From the NCBI RefSeq assembly GCF_900100045.1, contig NZ_FNEA01000010.1:1-64000 (forward strand): a stretch of 64,000 nucleotides of DNA. Direction: 5' to 3'. Within the stretch, counting starts at the first letter, position 1. Every line of letters starts with the position of its first letter. This DNA is from Paracoccus denitrificans. Its GTDB lineage: Bacteria > Pseudomonadota > Alphaproteobacteria > Rhodobacterales > Rhodobacteraceae. A program made the translations under genes and the position numbers. Below the pieces are notes generated by a model. The model was not told the DNA's origin. It searched no databases and saw only the letters and a list, made by a program, of their open reading frames with translations. This document shows positions 51,041 through 59,703 of this stretch, piece after piece.

Positions 51041-52210
51041 ATGCCCGTCAAGAACCGCTTTGCCGAATTGCTGCCCGAGATCACCGCCTGGCGCCGCGAC
51101 TTCCACGAGAATCCCGAGCTCGACTATCAGGTCCACCGCACCGCCGGCCGCGTGGCCGAGCTGCTGCGCGGCTTCGGCGTGGACGAGGTGAACGAGGGCG
51201 TCGGCCGCACCGGCGTGGTGGGCGTCATCAGGGGCCGCAGCAACAGCAGCGGCCGGGTGATCGGGCTGCGTGCCGACATGGATGCGCTGCCGATCAACGA
51301 GCAGACCGGGGCGGAATATGCCTCGAAAAATCCGGGGGTCATGCATGCCTGCGGCCATGACGGCCATACCGCCATGCTGCTGGGCGCGGCGAAATACCTG
51401 GCCGAGACGCGCAATTTCGACGGCACCGCCGTGGTGATCTTCCAGCCCGCCGAAGAGGGCGGGGCAGGCGGCCTGGCCATGGTGCAGGACGGTTTGGTGG
51501 ATCGCTGGGGCATCCAGGAATTCTATGGCATGCACAATATGCCCGGCTATCCGACCGGCAGTTTTGCCATCCGCGAGGGTGCCATGATGGCCGCCGCCGA
51601 CCAGTTCGACATCGTGGTCACCGGCAAGGGCGGGCACGCCGCCAAGCCGCATGAGGCGATCGACACCACCTTGGTCGCGGCGCAGATCATCGTGGCGCTG
51701 CAATCCATCGTGGCGCGCAATGTTGATCCGCTGAAAAGCGGCGTGATCTCGGTCTGCGTGGTGCAGACCGATTCCACCGCGCATAACGTCATCCCTCAGG
51801 TGGTGAAGCTGAAGGGCACCGCCCGCAGCCTTGCCCCCGAGGTGCGCGACCAGCTGGAAGAGGGCATCAAGCGCGTCGCCACCCATACCGCCGCGGCCTT
51901 CGGCGCCGCGGCCGAGGTGACATACGACCGCGGCTATCCGGTGACGATGAACCACCCCGAAGCAACCGGGTTCGCGGCCGAGGTGGCGCGCCAGGTGGCG
52001 GGCGAGGTGAACATGGAGATGGAGCCGCTGATGGCGGGCGAGGATTTCAGCTATATGCTGAACGAACGTCCCGGCGCCTATATCTTCGTCGGCAATGGCG
52101 ACACCGCCATGGTGCATCACCCCGCCTATGATTTCGACGACAATGCGATTCCGGCCGGGTCGAGCTGGTATGCCGGCATGGTCGAGGCGCGGATGCCGAT
52201 CCTGGCGTGA
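51041..52210 (+). CDS. M20-family amidohydrolase (hippurate hydrolase / N-acyl-amino-acid deacylase type)
   Basis: A 389-residue metallo-hydrolase. N-terminal LPEITAWRRDFHENPELDY, the metal site HACGHDGHTAMLLGAAKYL, QPAEEGGAGG with the catalytic glutamates, and GEDFSYML near the C-terminus are typical of the subgroup with hippurate hydrolase, IAA-amino acid hydrolases and N-acetyl-diaminopimelate-type enzymes. No signal peptide. Start at 51041 after GAAGGAG. Its place after the transporter ATPase suggests it cleaves an imported acyl-amino acid or peptide. Confidence 0.92.
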   Translation: MPVKNRFAELLPEITAWRRDFHENPELDYQVHRTAGRVAELLRGFGVDEVNEGVGRTGVVGVIRGRSNSSGRVIGLRADMDALPINEQTGAEYASKNPGVMHACGHDGHTAMLLGAAKYLAETRNFDGTAVVIFQPAEEGGAGGLAMVQDGLVDRWGIQEFYGMHNMPGYPTGSFAIREGAMMAAADQFDIVVTGKGGHAAKPHEAIDTTLVAAQIIVALQSIVARNVDPLKSGVISVCVVQTDSTAHNVIPQVVKLKGTARSLAPEVRDQLEEGIKRVATHTAAAFGAAAEVTYDRGYPVTMNHPEATGFAAEVARQVAGEVNMEMEPLMAGEDFSYMLNERPGAYIFVGNGDTAMVHHPAYDFDDNAIPAGSSWYAGMVEARMPILA

Positions 52211-52218
52211 CGGCCGGA

Positions 52219-52261
52219 CCGGGGGCTGTCTGCCCCCGGACCCCCGAGAGTATTTGTGAAA
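52219..52261 (+). terminator. Terminator with dispersed GAGTATTTG element after the amidohydrolase gene
   Basis: Perfect 8-bp stem CCGGGGGC/GCCCCCGG (52219-52239, loop TGTCT), then ACCCCCGA and GAGTATTTGTGAAA at 52248-52261, the reverse orientation of the element seen at 10122, 27530, 27627 and 45184. It lies between two convergent genes. Confidence 0.7.
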
Positions 52262-52296
52262 CGGAGAAATCAGGGGCCGCGAGGCCCCTTTGCCGT

Positions 52297-53688
52297 TCAG
52301 AAATGGATGGCGCGGCCATAGGCCGAGAGCGTGGCCTCATGCAGCATTTCCGACAGCGTCGGGTGCGGGAAGACCGTCTCCATCAGTTCGGCCTCGGTGG
52401 TCTCCAGCGTGCGGCCGACGACATAGCCCTGGATCAGCTCGGTCACCTCGGCCCCGACCATGTGGGCGCCCAGAAGCTCGCCGGTCTTGGCGTCGAAGAC
52501 GGTCTTGATCAGCCCCTCGGGTTCGCCGAGCGCGATGGCCTTGCCGTTGCCGATGAAGGGGAAGCGGCCGACCTTGACCTCGTAGCCGGCGGCCTTGGCC
52601 TTTTCCTCGGTCAGGCCGACGGAGGCGACCTGCGGGTTGCAATAGGTGCAGCCGGGGATCGAATTCGGCTTGATCGGATGCGGGTGCCCGCCGGCGATCA
52701 GTTCGGCCACCATGACGCCTTCATGGCTGGCCTTGTGCGCGAGCCAGGGCGCGCCGGCCACGTCGCCGATGGCATAGAGCCCCTCGACGCCGGTGCGGCA
52801 ATATTCGTCGGTGACGACATGGGTGCGGTCGATCTTGGCGCCCAGTTTTTCCAGCCCGAGGTTTTCGACGTTGCCGACGATGCCGACGGCCGAGATCACC
52901 GTGTCGAACTCATGCGTTTCGGTCTTGCCGCCGGTCTCGATATGGGCGGTGACCTTGCCTTTGGCGCGGTCGAGTTTCTTGACCGCCGCCTTTTCCAGGA
53001 TCTTCATGCCTTGCTTGACGAACTGTTTCTTGGCCAGCGCCGAGATCTCGGCATCCTCGACCGGCAACACGCGGTCCATGACCTCGACCACGGTGGTGTC
53101 GGCGCCCAGCGTGTTGAAGAAGCTGGCGAATTCGATGCCGATGGCGCCCGAGCCGATGACCAGCAGCTTTTTCGGCATGCGCGGCGGCTGCAGGGCGTGC
53201 TTGTAGTTCCAGACCAGGTCGCCGTCCGGCTCCAGTCCCGGCAATTCGCGGGCGCGGGCGCCGGTGGCGAGCACGATGGCCTTGCCCGTGACTTCCTCGG
53301 TGCCCTTGTCGGTCTTGACGCTGATCTTGCCGGGGGCGGTCAGGCTGGCCTCGCCCATGATGACGGTGACCTTGTTCTTTTTCAGCAGGTGGCCGACGCC
53401 GCCGGCGAGTTGTTTGGCCACGCCGCGCGAGCGTTGCACCACGGCGCCGAGATCGTAGCCGATCTTGTCGGCGGACAGCCCGAACTCCTTGGCGCGGTGC
53501 ATGAGGTGAAAGACCTCGGCCGAACGCAGCAGCGCCTTGGTCGGGATGCAGCCCCAGTTCAGGCAGATGCCGCCCAGATGCTCGCGCTCGATACAGGCCA
53601 CCTTCAGCCCCAACTGCGCGCCGCGGATGGCGCAGACATAGCCGCCAGGGCCGGAACCGATCACCACCATGTCAAAGCTCTGCGCCAT
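52297..53688 (-). CDS. lpdA: Dihydrolipoyl dehydrogenase (E3)
   Basis: Re-oxidises dihydrolipoyl groups of 2-oxoacid dehydrogenases and the glycine cleavage system with NAD. The 463-residue flavoprotein has FAD loop VVIGSGPGGYVCA, redox disulfide Cys42/Cys47 in GGICLNWGCIPTK, an NAD loop near VIGSGAIGIEFASFF, and the C-terminal FPHPTLSEMLHEA containing the base-forming histidine. No E1 or E2 genes are adjacent, so its complex partners cannot be named; alphaproteobacteria usually have two or three paralogues. Confidence 0.96.
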   Translation of the reverse strand: MAQSFDMVVIGSGPGGYVCAIRGAQLGLKVACIEREHLGGICLNWGCIPTKALLRSAEVFHLMHRAKEFGLSADKIGYDLGAVVQRSRGVAKQLAGGVGHLLKKNKVTVIMGEASLTAPGKISVKTDKGTEEVTGKAIVLATGARARELPGLEPDGDLVWNYKHALQPPRMPKKLLVIGSGAIGIEFASFFNTLGADTTVVEVMDRVLPVEDAEISALAKKQFVKQGMKILEKAAVKKLDRAKGKVTAHIETGGKTETHEFDTVISAVGIVGNVENLGLEKLGAKIDRTHVVTDEYCRTGVEGLYAIGDVAGAPWLAHKASHEGVMVAELIAGGHPHPIKPNSIPGCTYCNPQVASVGLTEEKAKAAGYEVKVGRFPFIGNGKAIALGEPEGLIKTVFDAKTGELLGAHMVGAEVTELIQGYVVGRTLETTEAELMETVFPHPTLSEMLHEATLSAYGRAIHF

Positions 53689-53733
53689 GGATGTCCCCCT
53701 ATCAGAAAAGATAGTTCAGCGTTAAACCAATTT

Positions 53734-54315
53734 TCAGACGTCAGCAAGCGACAGCTTGCCCGAGACCAGCGCGCCATAGCCGCCGGCCTCCATCACGCGG
53801 CTTTCCGCCGCCGTGGGCACGCGGTTCAGCGCCGCGTTGCGCCAGGGGAAGCGGCCGAACCTGGCGATGGCGTCGCGATGCAACTCGGCATGGCGCAGGT
53901 TCTCGCCGGGCATGAATTCGGCGAACAGGCTGACCGCGCGCTCCTGGTCGGCCAGATCCTCGGAATGCTCGAAGGGCAGGTAGAAGAACTGCCGGCCGGG
54001 CGGTTCGATGCGCAGGTGAAAGCCGTTGGCTATGGCCTCGCGGGCAAGGCTGCGGGCCAGCGGGTCGGTGTCGAAGGCGCGGGCATCCTCGCGGAACATG
54101 TTGCGCGGGAACTGGTCGGTCAGGATCAGCCCGGCCAGCGCGCCCTCGGGCGTCGTGGCCCAGCCGGGCACCAGGTCGGCGGCGCGCGCCCAGGCCGGCT
54201 GGAAGCGCTGGCGGATGGTTTCGTCCAGATCGTCCGAGCGGGCATACCAGCCCTCCTCGCCGACCTCGTCGAGCCAGAAGCGGTTGATGCCCTCGGGTGT
54301 CACGGTGTCGGTCAT
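53734..54315 (-). CDS. DUF924 family protein
   Basis: A 193-residue helical protein with the DUF924 blocks FWLDEVGEEGWYARSDDLDETIRQRF, LILTDQFPRNMFR and FFYLPFEHSEDLADQERAV. The family has a tetratricopeptide-like all-helical fold and no assigned activity. It precedes lpdA on the same strand by 45 bp. Confidence 0.92.
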   Translation of the reverse strand: MTDTVTPEGINRFWLDEVGEEGWYARSDDLDETIRQRFQPAWARAADLVPGWATTPEGALAGLILTDQFPRNMFREDARAFDTDPLARSLAREAIANGFHLRIEPPGRQFFYLPFEHSEDLADQERAVSLFAEFMPGENLRHAELHRDAIARFGRFPWRNAALNRVPTAAESRVMEAGGYGALVSGKLSLADV

Positions 54316-54372
54316 GGCTGCGCCCTCCGTTTTCCCGGATGGTTGCAGAGCATGCCGCCTGCCGCAACCCCG

Positions 54373-55623
54373 TCAGGCGGGTTTGTCGCCGTCGTCGGAA
54401 CTGGCGGTTTCCAGCGCCGCCTCGACCGCGACGGGCGTGGCCGAGGGGGCGATGACCGCAAAGCTTTGCTGATCCGCCACCGGGGCGGCCGGGCGGCGGG
54501 TGCGGCGCCAGCCGGCATAGAAGGCCAGCACCGCCAGCAGCAGGCCGATATAGACCCAGAACCCGTCCGGCCCCAGCAGCGACATCAGCCAGCCGGTGAT
54601 CAACGGCCCGGCCATGGCGCCCACGCCATTGATGAACAGAAGCCCGGCCGAGGCGGCGGCCATGTCGCTGCTGTCCAGGAAGTCGTTGGTATAGGCCAAG
54701 AGCAGCGAATAGACCGGATTGGCCACGCCGCCGATCAGCGCCGCCGCCAGCAGCAGGCCCCAGATGTCCGGCTGCAGCGTCACCGTCGCCAGGCTGACCG
54801 CAGCACCCAGCACCGACAGCCCCAGCACGATGAAGCGCCGGTCGCCATGGTCCGAAAGCCAGCCGATCGGATATTGCAGCAAGAGCCCGCCGGCATAGAT
54901 CGCGGCAACGAAGGCCGAGATCTCTCGCACCGAAAGCCCCTTGGTCGAGCCCCAGACCGAGGCCATGCCGAACAGCGCCGAAAACACCCCGCCCATCAGG
55001 AATATGCCGATGCAGCCCAGCGGCGAGACGCGGAACAGGCTGCCGAAGCTCATGCGCTTCAGGGTCGCGAATTGCGGCGCGGGCTGCGTCGAAAGCAGGA
55101 TCGGCAGGAACGAGACGCTGACCAGCACCGAGGGAATCACGAACAGCAGATAGCCCGCCGGATCGGCCGTGTTCATCAGGAACTGGGCCGAAATGATGCC
55201 CAGCATCTGCATGATCATGTAGGCCGACATGGCCTGGCCGCGGTTCTCGTTGGTGGTGCCGGCGTTCAGCCAGCTTTCCGCGGTGATGTAGACCCCCGAG
55301 AAGCAGAACCCGATCAGGAGCCGCATCAGCGACCATGAGATCCAGTGCGGCGCGGCCGCGTAAAGGATCAGCACCGACGAGATCAGCGAGCCGAGCGCCG
55401 CGAAGACCCGCACATGGCCGACCTGGCGGATCAGTTCGGGCACCACGCGCGAGCCCAGCAGGAAGCCGCCGAAATAGGCCGACATGACCACCGACATCTG
55501 GGTGGTCGATATGCCCTCGATCTTGCCGCGAATGCCCAGGAGCGTGCCTTGCATCCCGTTCCCGACCATCAAGAGCAGGATGCCCAGAAGCAACGGCCAG
55601 GTGGTGCGCAGCACGGTAAGCAT
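54373..55623 (-). CDS. MFS transporter
   Basis: A 416-residue protein with twelve hydrophobic helices. [33 protein letters not shown] begins the first helix; MSAYFGGFLLGSRVVPELI follows, and a YnfM/YcaD-like layout is likely (YcaD-type MFS are of this length). Substrate unknown. The ATG overlaps the queA stop (ATGA), so it is translated from the queA message; a much longer upstream frame is the queA antisense shadow. Confidence 0.9.
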   Translation of the reverse strand: MLTVLRTTWPLLLGILLLMVGNGMQGTLLGIRGKIEGISTTQMSVVMSAYFGGFLLGSRVVPELIRQVGHVRVFAALGSLISSVLILYAAAPHWISWSLMRLLIGFCFSGVYITAESWLNAGTTNENRGQAMSAYMIMQMLGIISAQFLMNTADPAGYLLFVIPSVLVSVSFLPILLSTQPAPQFATLKRMSFGSLFRVSPLGCIGIFLMGGVFSALFGMASVWGSTKGLSVREISAFVAAIYAGGLLLQYPIGWLSDHGDRRFIVLGLSVLGAAVSLATVTLQPDIWGLLLAAALIGGVANPVYSLLLAYTNDFLDSSDMAAASAGLLFINGVGAMAGPLITGWLMSLLGPDGFWVYIGLLLAVLAFYAGWRRTRRPAAPVADQQSFAVIAPSATPVAVEAALETASSDDGDKPA

Positions 55624-56678
55624 CACGGGTCCTTCGGAATCAGCAGGGAGGCGTCGCCATAGCTGAAGAAGCGATAGCCCGATTCCACCGCATGGCGATA
55701 GATCCCGCGGATCCGGTCCTGGCCCATCAGGGCGCTGACCAGCATCAGCAGGGTCGATTTCGGCAGGTGGAAATTGGTCATCAGCGCATCCGTCACGCGA
55801 AAGCGATAGCCGGGATAGATGAAGATTTCGGTAACGCCCTGGAAGGGATGGACGGTGCCGTCCTCGGCAGCCGCCGATTCGATCAGCCGCAGCGCCGTGG
55901 TGCCGACGGGGATCACCCGCCCGCCCGCGGCGCGGGTGGCGTTGATCGCCGCCGCCGCCTCGGGCGTGACCTCGCCCCATTCGCCGTGCATCTTGTGGGT
56001 GGTCACGTCCTCGACCTTGACCGGCAGGAAGGTGCCGGCGCCGACATGCAGGGTGACATGGGTGAAGCGCACGCCCCTGGCCGCCAGCCCGTCCAGCAAC
56101 TCGCCGTCGAAATGCAGGCTGGCGGTGGGGGCGGCGACGGCGCCGGAATTGCGTGCCCAGACGGTCTGGTAGTCCTGGCGGTCGGCCTCGTCCGGGGCGC
56201 GCAGCGCGGCGATATAGGGCGGCAGCGGCATGGCGCCGACCTGCGCCAGCGCGGCGTCGAACGCCTCGCCCGTGGCGTCGAAGCGCAGGGTCAGCTCGCC
56301 CCCGGCGATCTCGGCCACCTCGGCGGACAGCGCGCTGCCGAAGCGGATCACCTCGCCCGGCTTCAGCTTGCGCAGCGGCTTCGCCAGCGCCTTCCAGCCA
56401 TGGGCGACGGGCTCCAGCAGCGTGACCTCGACCTTTGCCACCGCCTCGCCCTGCGGGGTCTGGCGGGCGCGGGTGCCGTTCAGCCGCGCCGGGATGACCT
56501 TGGTGTCGTTCAGCACCAGCAGGTCGCCCGAACCCAGCAGATCCGCCAGGTCGCGCACATGCAGGTCGCGAATCGAATCGCCCTGCGCCAGCAGCAGCCG
56601 CGCCGAGGAACGCGGCCGCGCCGGGCGCGTCGCGATCAATGTCTCGGGCAGGTGAAAGTCGAAATCGTCCAGCTTCAT
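55623..56678 (-). CDS. queA: S-adenosylmethionine:tRNA ribosyltransferase-isomerase
   Basis: Converts preQ1 in tRNA to epoxyqueuosine using the ribosyl part of SAM. The 351-residue protein begins [16 protein letters not shown], and shows [27 protein letters not shown] and [31 protein letters not shown], all QueA signatures. The start at 56678 is favoured over one eight codons upstream. tgt, often its partner, is not in the window. Confidence 0.97.
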   Translation of the reverse strand: MKLDDFDFHLPETLIATRPARPRSSARLLLAQGDSIRDLHVRDLADLLGSGDLLVLNDTKVIPARLNGTRARQTPQGEAVAKVEVTLLEPVAHGWKALAKPLRKLKPGEVIRFGSALSAEVAEIAGGELTLRFDATGEAFDAALAQVGAMPLPPYIAALRAPDEADRQDYQTVWARNSGAVAAPTASLHFDGELLDGLAARGVRFTHVTLHVGAGTFLPVKVEDVTTHKMHGEWGEVTPEAAAAINATRAAGGRVIPVGTTALRLIESAAAEDGTVHPFQGVTEIFIYPGYRFRVTDALMTNFHLPKSTLLMLVSALMGQDRIRGIYRHAVESGYRFFSYGDASLLIPKDP

Positions 56679-56752
56679 GGGCTTAGGTTCTGTCCGGGCC
56701 ATTGGGAAGCGTCAAGGCGGGAGGTCATCACAAAGTGAAAAACTCAGGCTTT

Positions 56753-56776
56753 ACTTATCCGAGGAAATGGGTAAGT
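56753..56776. promoter_or_regulatory. Inverted repeat upstream of bfd (candidate iron-responsive operator)
   Basis: ACTTATCC (56753-56760) and GGGTAAGT (56769-56776) form an 8-bp inverted repeat with one mismatch and an 8-bp spacer, 24 bp before the bfd ATG, in an AT-rich promoter region. It does not match a Fur, Irr or RirA consensus that I can state, so the regulator is open. Confidence 0.4.
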
Positions 56777-56799
56777 TTTGTCCAACCGAAGGTGAGTAA

Positions 56800-57090
56800 A
56801 TGATCGTCTGCCACTGCACCCAGATCTCGGACTACGACATCAAGGCTGCCATTGACTGGATGCGTGCCGCGGACCCCGAGACGATCATCACCCCCGGCAA
56901 GATCTACCACGCACTCGGCAAGCGTGCCGATTGCGGGGGCTGTATGCCTTTGTTTCTGGACACCATGCGCGGATGCGATAATCTGGCTGTGCCCCCCATT
57001 CTCAGGGGGCTGAAAGCCAACCGCACAGGGGTAAGCCATGAAGGGCGACGCAAAGGTCATCGAGTATCTCAACGCAGCGCTACGGTCTGA
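56800..57090 (+). CDS. bfd: Bacterioferritin-associated ferredoxin ((2Fe-2S)-binding)
   Basis: Passes electrons to bacterioferritin to release stored iron. The 96-residue product has the four ligands of the Bfd fold: Cys4 and Cys6 in VCHC and Cys45 and Cys48 in DCGGC. It is longer than E. coli Bfd (64 residues): the last 20 or so residues are basic ([17 protein letters not shown]) and are encoded in the 53 bp that overlap bfr in another frame. The start at 56800 is preceded by GAAGGTGAG. Confidence 0.9.
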   Translation: MIVCHCTQISDYDIKAAIDWMRAADPETIITPGKIYHALGKRADCGGCMPLFLDTMRGCDNLAVPPILRGLKANRTGVSHEGRRKGHRVSQRSATV

Positions 57091-57523
57091 ACTCACCGCG
57101 GTCAGCCAGTATTGGCTGCACTATCGGCTGCAAGAAGACTGGGGTTACGGCAAGGTCGCCGACAAGTCGCGCGCCGAATCCATCGAGGAGATGCATCACG
57201 CGGATCGGCTGATCCAGCGAATCATCTTCCTGGAAGGCCATCCCAACCTGCAGAAGCTGGACCCGCTGCGGATCGGCCAGAACCTCAAGGAAACGCTGGA
57301 ATCCGATCTGGCGGCCGAACACGACGCCCGCACCCTTTACATCGAGGCGCGGGAATATTGCGACAAGGTCGGCGATTACGTCAGCAAGAACCTGTTCGAC
57401 GCGCTGCTGACCGATGAGGAAGGGCATATCGACTTCCTGGAAACCCAGCTGGGTCTCTACGAGGAAATCGGCGCGCAGAATTATGGCCAGCTCAACGCCA
57501 AATCCGCCGACGAGGCCGAGTAG
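57038..57523 (+). CDS. bfr: Bacterioferritin
   Basis: 24-mer iron store with heme at subunit interfaces. The 161-residue protein keeps the ferroxidase ligands Glu18, Glu51, His54, and the C-terminal [10 protein letters not shown] with the last Glu/His pair, and the heme ligand Met52 in EEMHHAD. Its first 53 bases lie inside bfd, with AGGGGTAAGCC as the ribosome site, so translation is likely coupled. Confidence 0.96.
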   Translation: MKGDAKVIEYLNAALRSELTAVSQYWLHYRLQEDWGYGKVADKSRAESIEEMHHADRLIQRIIFLEGHPNLQKLDPLRIGQNLKETLESDLAAEHDARTLYIEAREYCDKVGDYVSKNLFDALLTDEEGHIDFLETQLGLYEEIGAQNYGQLNAKSADEAE

Positions 57524-57549
57524 GGCTTGTCGCGGCAGATCCGCTTGTC

Positions 57550-57578
57550 AGGGGGCCCTTCGCGGCCCCCTTTGATTT
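57550..57578 (+). terminator. Rho-independent terminator after bfr
   Basis: 8-bp stem AGGGGGCC/GGCCCCCT (57550-57571) with loop CTTCGC, followed by TTGATTTTGG. It lies between the convergent bfr and gph genes. Confidence 0.85.
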
Positions 57579-57582
57579 TGGC

Positions 57583-58257
57583 TCAGGCCAGCCAGTCGGC
57601 GGCCAGGCCCGGCAAGTCGTCGAAATGCGCCAGCATCGCCTCGGGCGCCAGGCGGCGCAGCGCCTCTCCCTCGGGGCCGAAGGCGACCAGCGCCACCCGC
57701 ACACCGGCGGCGGCTGCGGTCTTGCGGTCGGTTTCGGTATCGCCGACCAGGAAGGATCGCGCCACCGTCCCGCCCGCTGCCTCGACCGCGGCGGCATAGG
57801 GGCGGGGATCGGGCTTGCGCACCGGCAGCGTGTCGGCGCCGATCATCGCGGCGAAGCGGTCGCGGATGCCCAGTTGGCGCAGCAATGTCTCGGCCAGGGC
57901 GGCGGGCTTGTTGGTGCAGACCGCAAGCCGGTGACCGGCTGCCGCCAGTTGCTCCAGCGCGGCCTCGGTGCCGGGATAAAGCCGCGTATGCACGGCTATG
58001 GCCTTGCCGTAATGCACCAGCAGGCGGGGATAGTCCTCGTCCTCGGCGCCGGGCGGCAGCAGCCGGTCGGCGGGCAGGCGGCCATAGCCCGCCCGCAGCA
58101 TGGCCCGCCCGCCGTGAAAGGCGATCAGCGCATCCTCGACCGGGTCCAGCAGCGGGCCCAGGCCGCGCGCCTGAAAGCAGGCATTCGCCGCCGCGATCAG
58201 GTCGCCCGAGGTGTCGGCCAGCGTGCCGTCCAGATCGAAGACCACCGTTCCTGCCAT
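57583..58257 (-). CDS. gph: HAD-family hydrolase, phosphoglycolate phosphatase
   Basis: Removes phosphate from 2-phosphoglycolate. The 224-residue protein has HAD motif I FDLDGTLADT with Asp8 and Asp10, motif II CTNKPAAL, and motif III/IV RKPDPRPY and GDTETDRKTA. The cap sits between motifs I and II. Assignment to phosphoglycolate rests on overall pattern; other small phosphomonoesters are possible. Start at 58257 after GGAAGG; a longer frame to 58305 is less likely. Confidence 0.85.
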   Translation of the reverse strand: MAGTVVFDLDGTLADTSGDLIAAANACFQARGLGPLLDPVEDALIAFHGGRAMLRAGYGRLPADRLLPPGAEDEDYPRLLVHYGKAIAVHTRLYPGTEAALEQLAAAGHRLAVCTNKPAALAETLLRQLGIRDRFAAMIGADTLPVRKPDPRPYAAAVEAAGGTVARSFLVGDTETDRKTAAAAGVRVALVAFGPEGEALRRLAPEAMLAHFDDLPGLAADWLA

Positions 58258-58361
58258 GCTGTAACCTTCCGTCAAGATGTTTGATGCTTCGGGGTCTTTC
58301 CCCACCGTTGCCCTCTAGGTAGAACGCCCCGCAAGGATAAGGAACAGGCAAGAGGGCAGAG

Positions 58362-59702
58362 ATGACCGAGAAACCCGTCGCGCTGATCGTGCTGGCTGCC
58401 GGGCAGGGCAGCCGCATGCAGTCGGACCTGCCAAAGGTGCTGCACCGTCTGGGGGGCGTGCCGCTGGTCGGCCACGCGCTTTCCACGGGCCGGACGCTGG
58501 AGCCCGAGGCGGTCGTCGTCGTCGCCGGCCATGGCGCCGAGGCGGTGGCCAAGGCGGTGGCGAAACTCAACCCAGAGGCGAAAATCGCCCTGCAGGAACA
58601 GCAGCTTGGCACCGGCCATGCCGTCAGCCAGGCCCTGCCGCAACTGGAGGGTTTCGAGGGCCGGGTGATCGTGCTTTACGGCGACACGCCCTTCATCGGG
58701 CAAGAGACGCTGGCAAGCCTTGCCGCCCATCCCGCCGACGTGGTGGTGCTGGGCTTCGAGGCCTCCGATCCCGGTCGCTACGGCCGTCTCGTCACCGGCC
58801 CCGAGGGGCTGGAGCGGATCGTCGAATACAAGGATGCCGACGAGGCGACGCGCGCGATCCGGCTGGTCAATTCCGGCGTCCTGGCGGCGGATGCGGCGCT
58901 GTTGCGCGAATTCTTGCCGATGATCGGCAACCGCAATGCCGCCGGCGAATATTACCTGACCGACATTCCCGAACTCGCGCGCGCCGCCGGACACCGGGTC
59001 GAGGTCGTGACCTGCGACGAAGCCGAGACGCTGGGCATCAACACCCGCGCCGAACTGGCCGCCGCCGAGGCCGCCTTCCAGGTCCGCGCCCGAGCCCGCG
59101 CGCTGGAGGACGGCGTCACCATGACAGATCCGGCGACGGTCTGGTTCGCGCTCGACACCTGCATCGGCCGTGATGCGGTGATCGGGCAGAACGTGGTCTT
59201 CGGCCCCGGGGTGACGGTGGAAAGCGGCGCCGAGATCCTGCCCTTCTGCCATCTGGAGGGTTGCCATGTCAGCGCCGGCGCCACGGTCGGCCCCTTTGCC
59301 CGGCTGCGGCCCGGTGCGGAACTGGGCGGCGACGTTCATGTCGGCAATTTCGTCGAGATCAAGAACAGCGTGCTGGACGAGGGCGCCAAGGTCGGCCACC
59401 TGACCTATCTGGGCGATGCCCATGTCGGCGAGGCCACGAATATCGGCGCCGGCACCGTGACCTGCAACTATGACGGCGTCAGCAAGCACCGGACCGAGAT
59501 CGGGGCGCATGCCTTCATCGGCTCGGACACCATGCTGGTCGCGCCGGTGCGCGTGGGGGCGCGGGCGATGACCGGCTCGGGCTCGGTCATCACCGAGGAC
59601 GTGCCGGACGATGCGTTGGCGCTGGGACGCGCCAAGCAGGTCGTGAAGCCGGGGCTTGCCACGCGGCTGATGCAGGCGTTGCGCCAGAAGAAAGGGAACT
59701 GA
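58362..59702 (+). CDS. glmU: Bifunctional UDP-N-acetylglucosamine pyrophosphorylase / glucosamine-1-phosphate N-acetyltransferase
   Basis: Makes UDP-GlcNAc in two steps. The 446-residue protein has the N-terminal pyrophosphorylase motif LAAGQGSRMQSDLPKVLH and YGDTPFI, then a left-handed beta-helix of hexapeptide repeats (about residues 245-420) with GNFVEIKNSVL and NIGAGTVTCNYDG. One base separates it from glmS, so two steps of the same pathway are co-transcribed. Confidence 0.97.
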   Translation: MTEKPVALIVLAAGQGSRMQSDLPKVLHRLGGVPLVGHALSTGRTLEPEAVVVVAGHGAEAVAKAVAKLNPEAKIALQEQQLGTGHAVSQALPQLEGFEGRVIVLYGDTPFIGQETLASLAAHPADVVVLGFEASDPGRYGRLVTGPEGLERIVEYKDADEATRAIRLVNSGVLAADAALLREFLPMIGNRNAAGEYYLTDIPELARAAGHRVEVVTCDEAETLGINTRAELAAAEAAFQVRARARALEDGVTMTDPATVWFALDTCIGRDAVIGQNVVFGPGVTVESGAEILPFCHLEGCHVSAGATVGPFARLRPGAELGGDVHVGNFVEIKNSVLDEGAKVGHLTYLGDAHVGEATNIGAGTVTCNYDGVSKHRTEIGAHAFIGSDTMLVAPVRVGARAMTGSGSVITEDVPDDALALGRAKQVVKPGLATRLMQALRQKKGN

Positions 59703-59703
59703 C

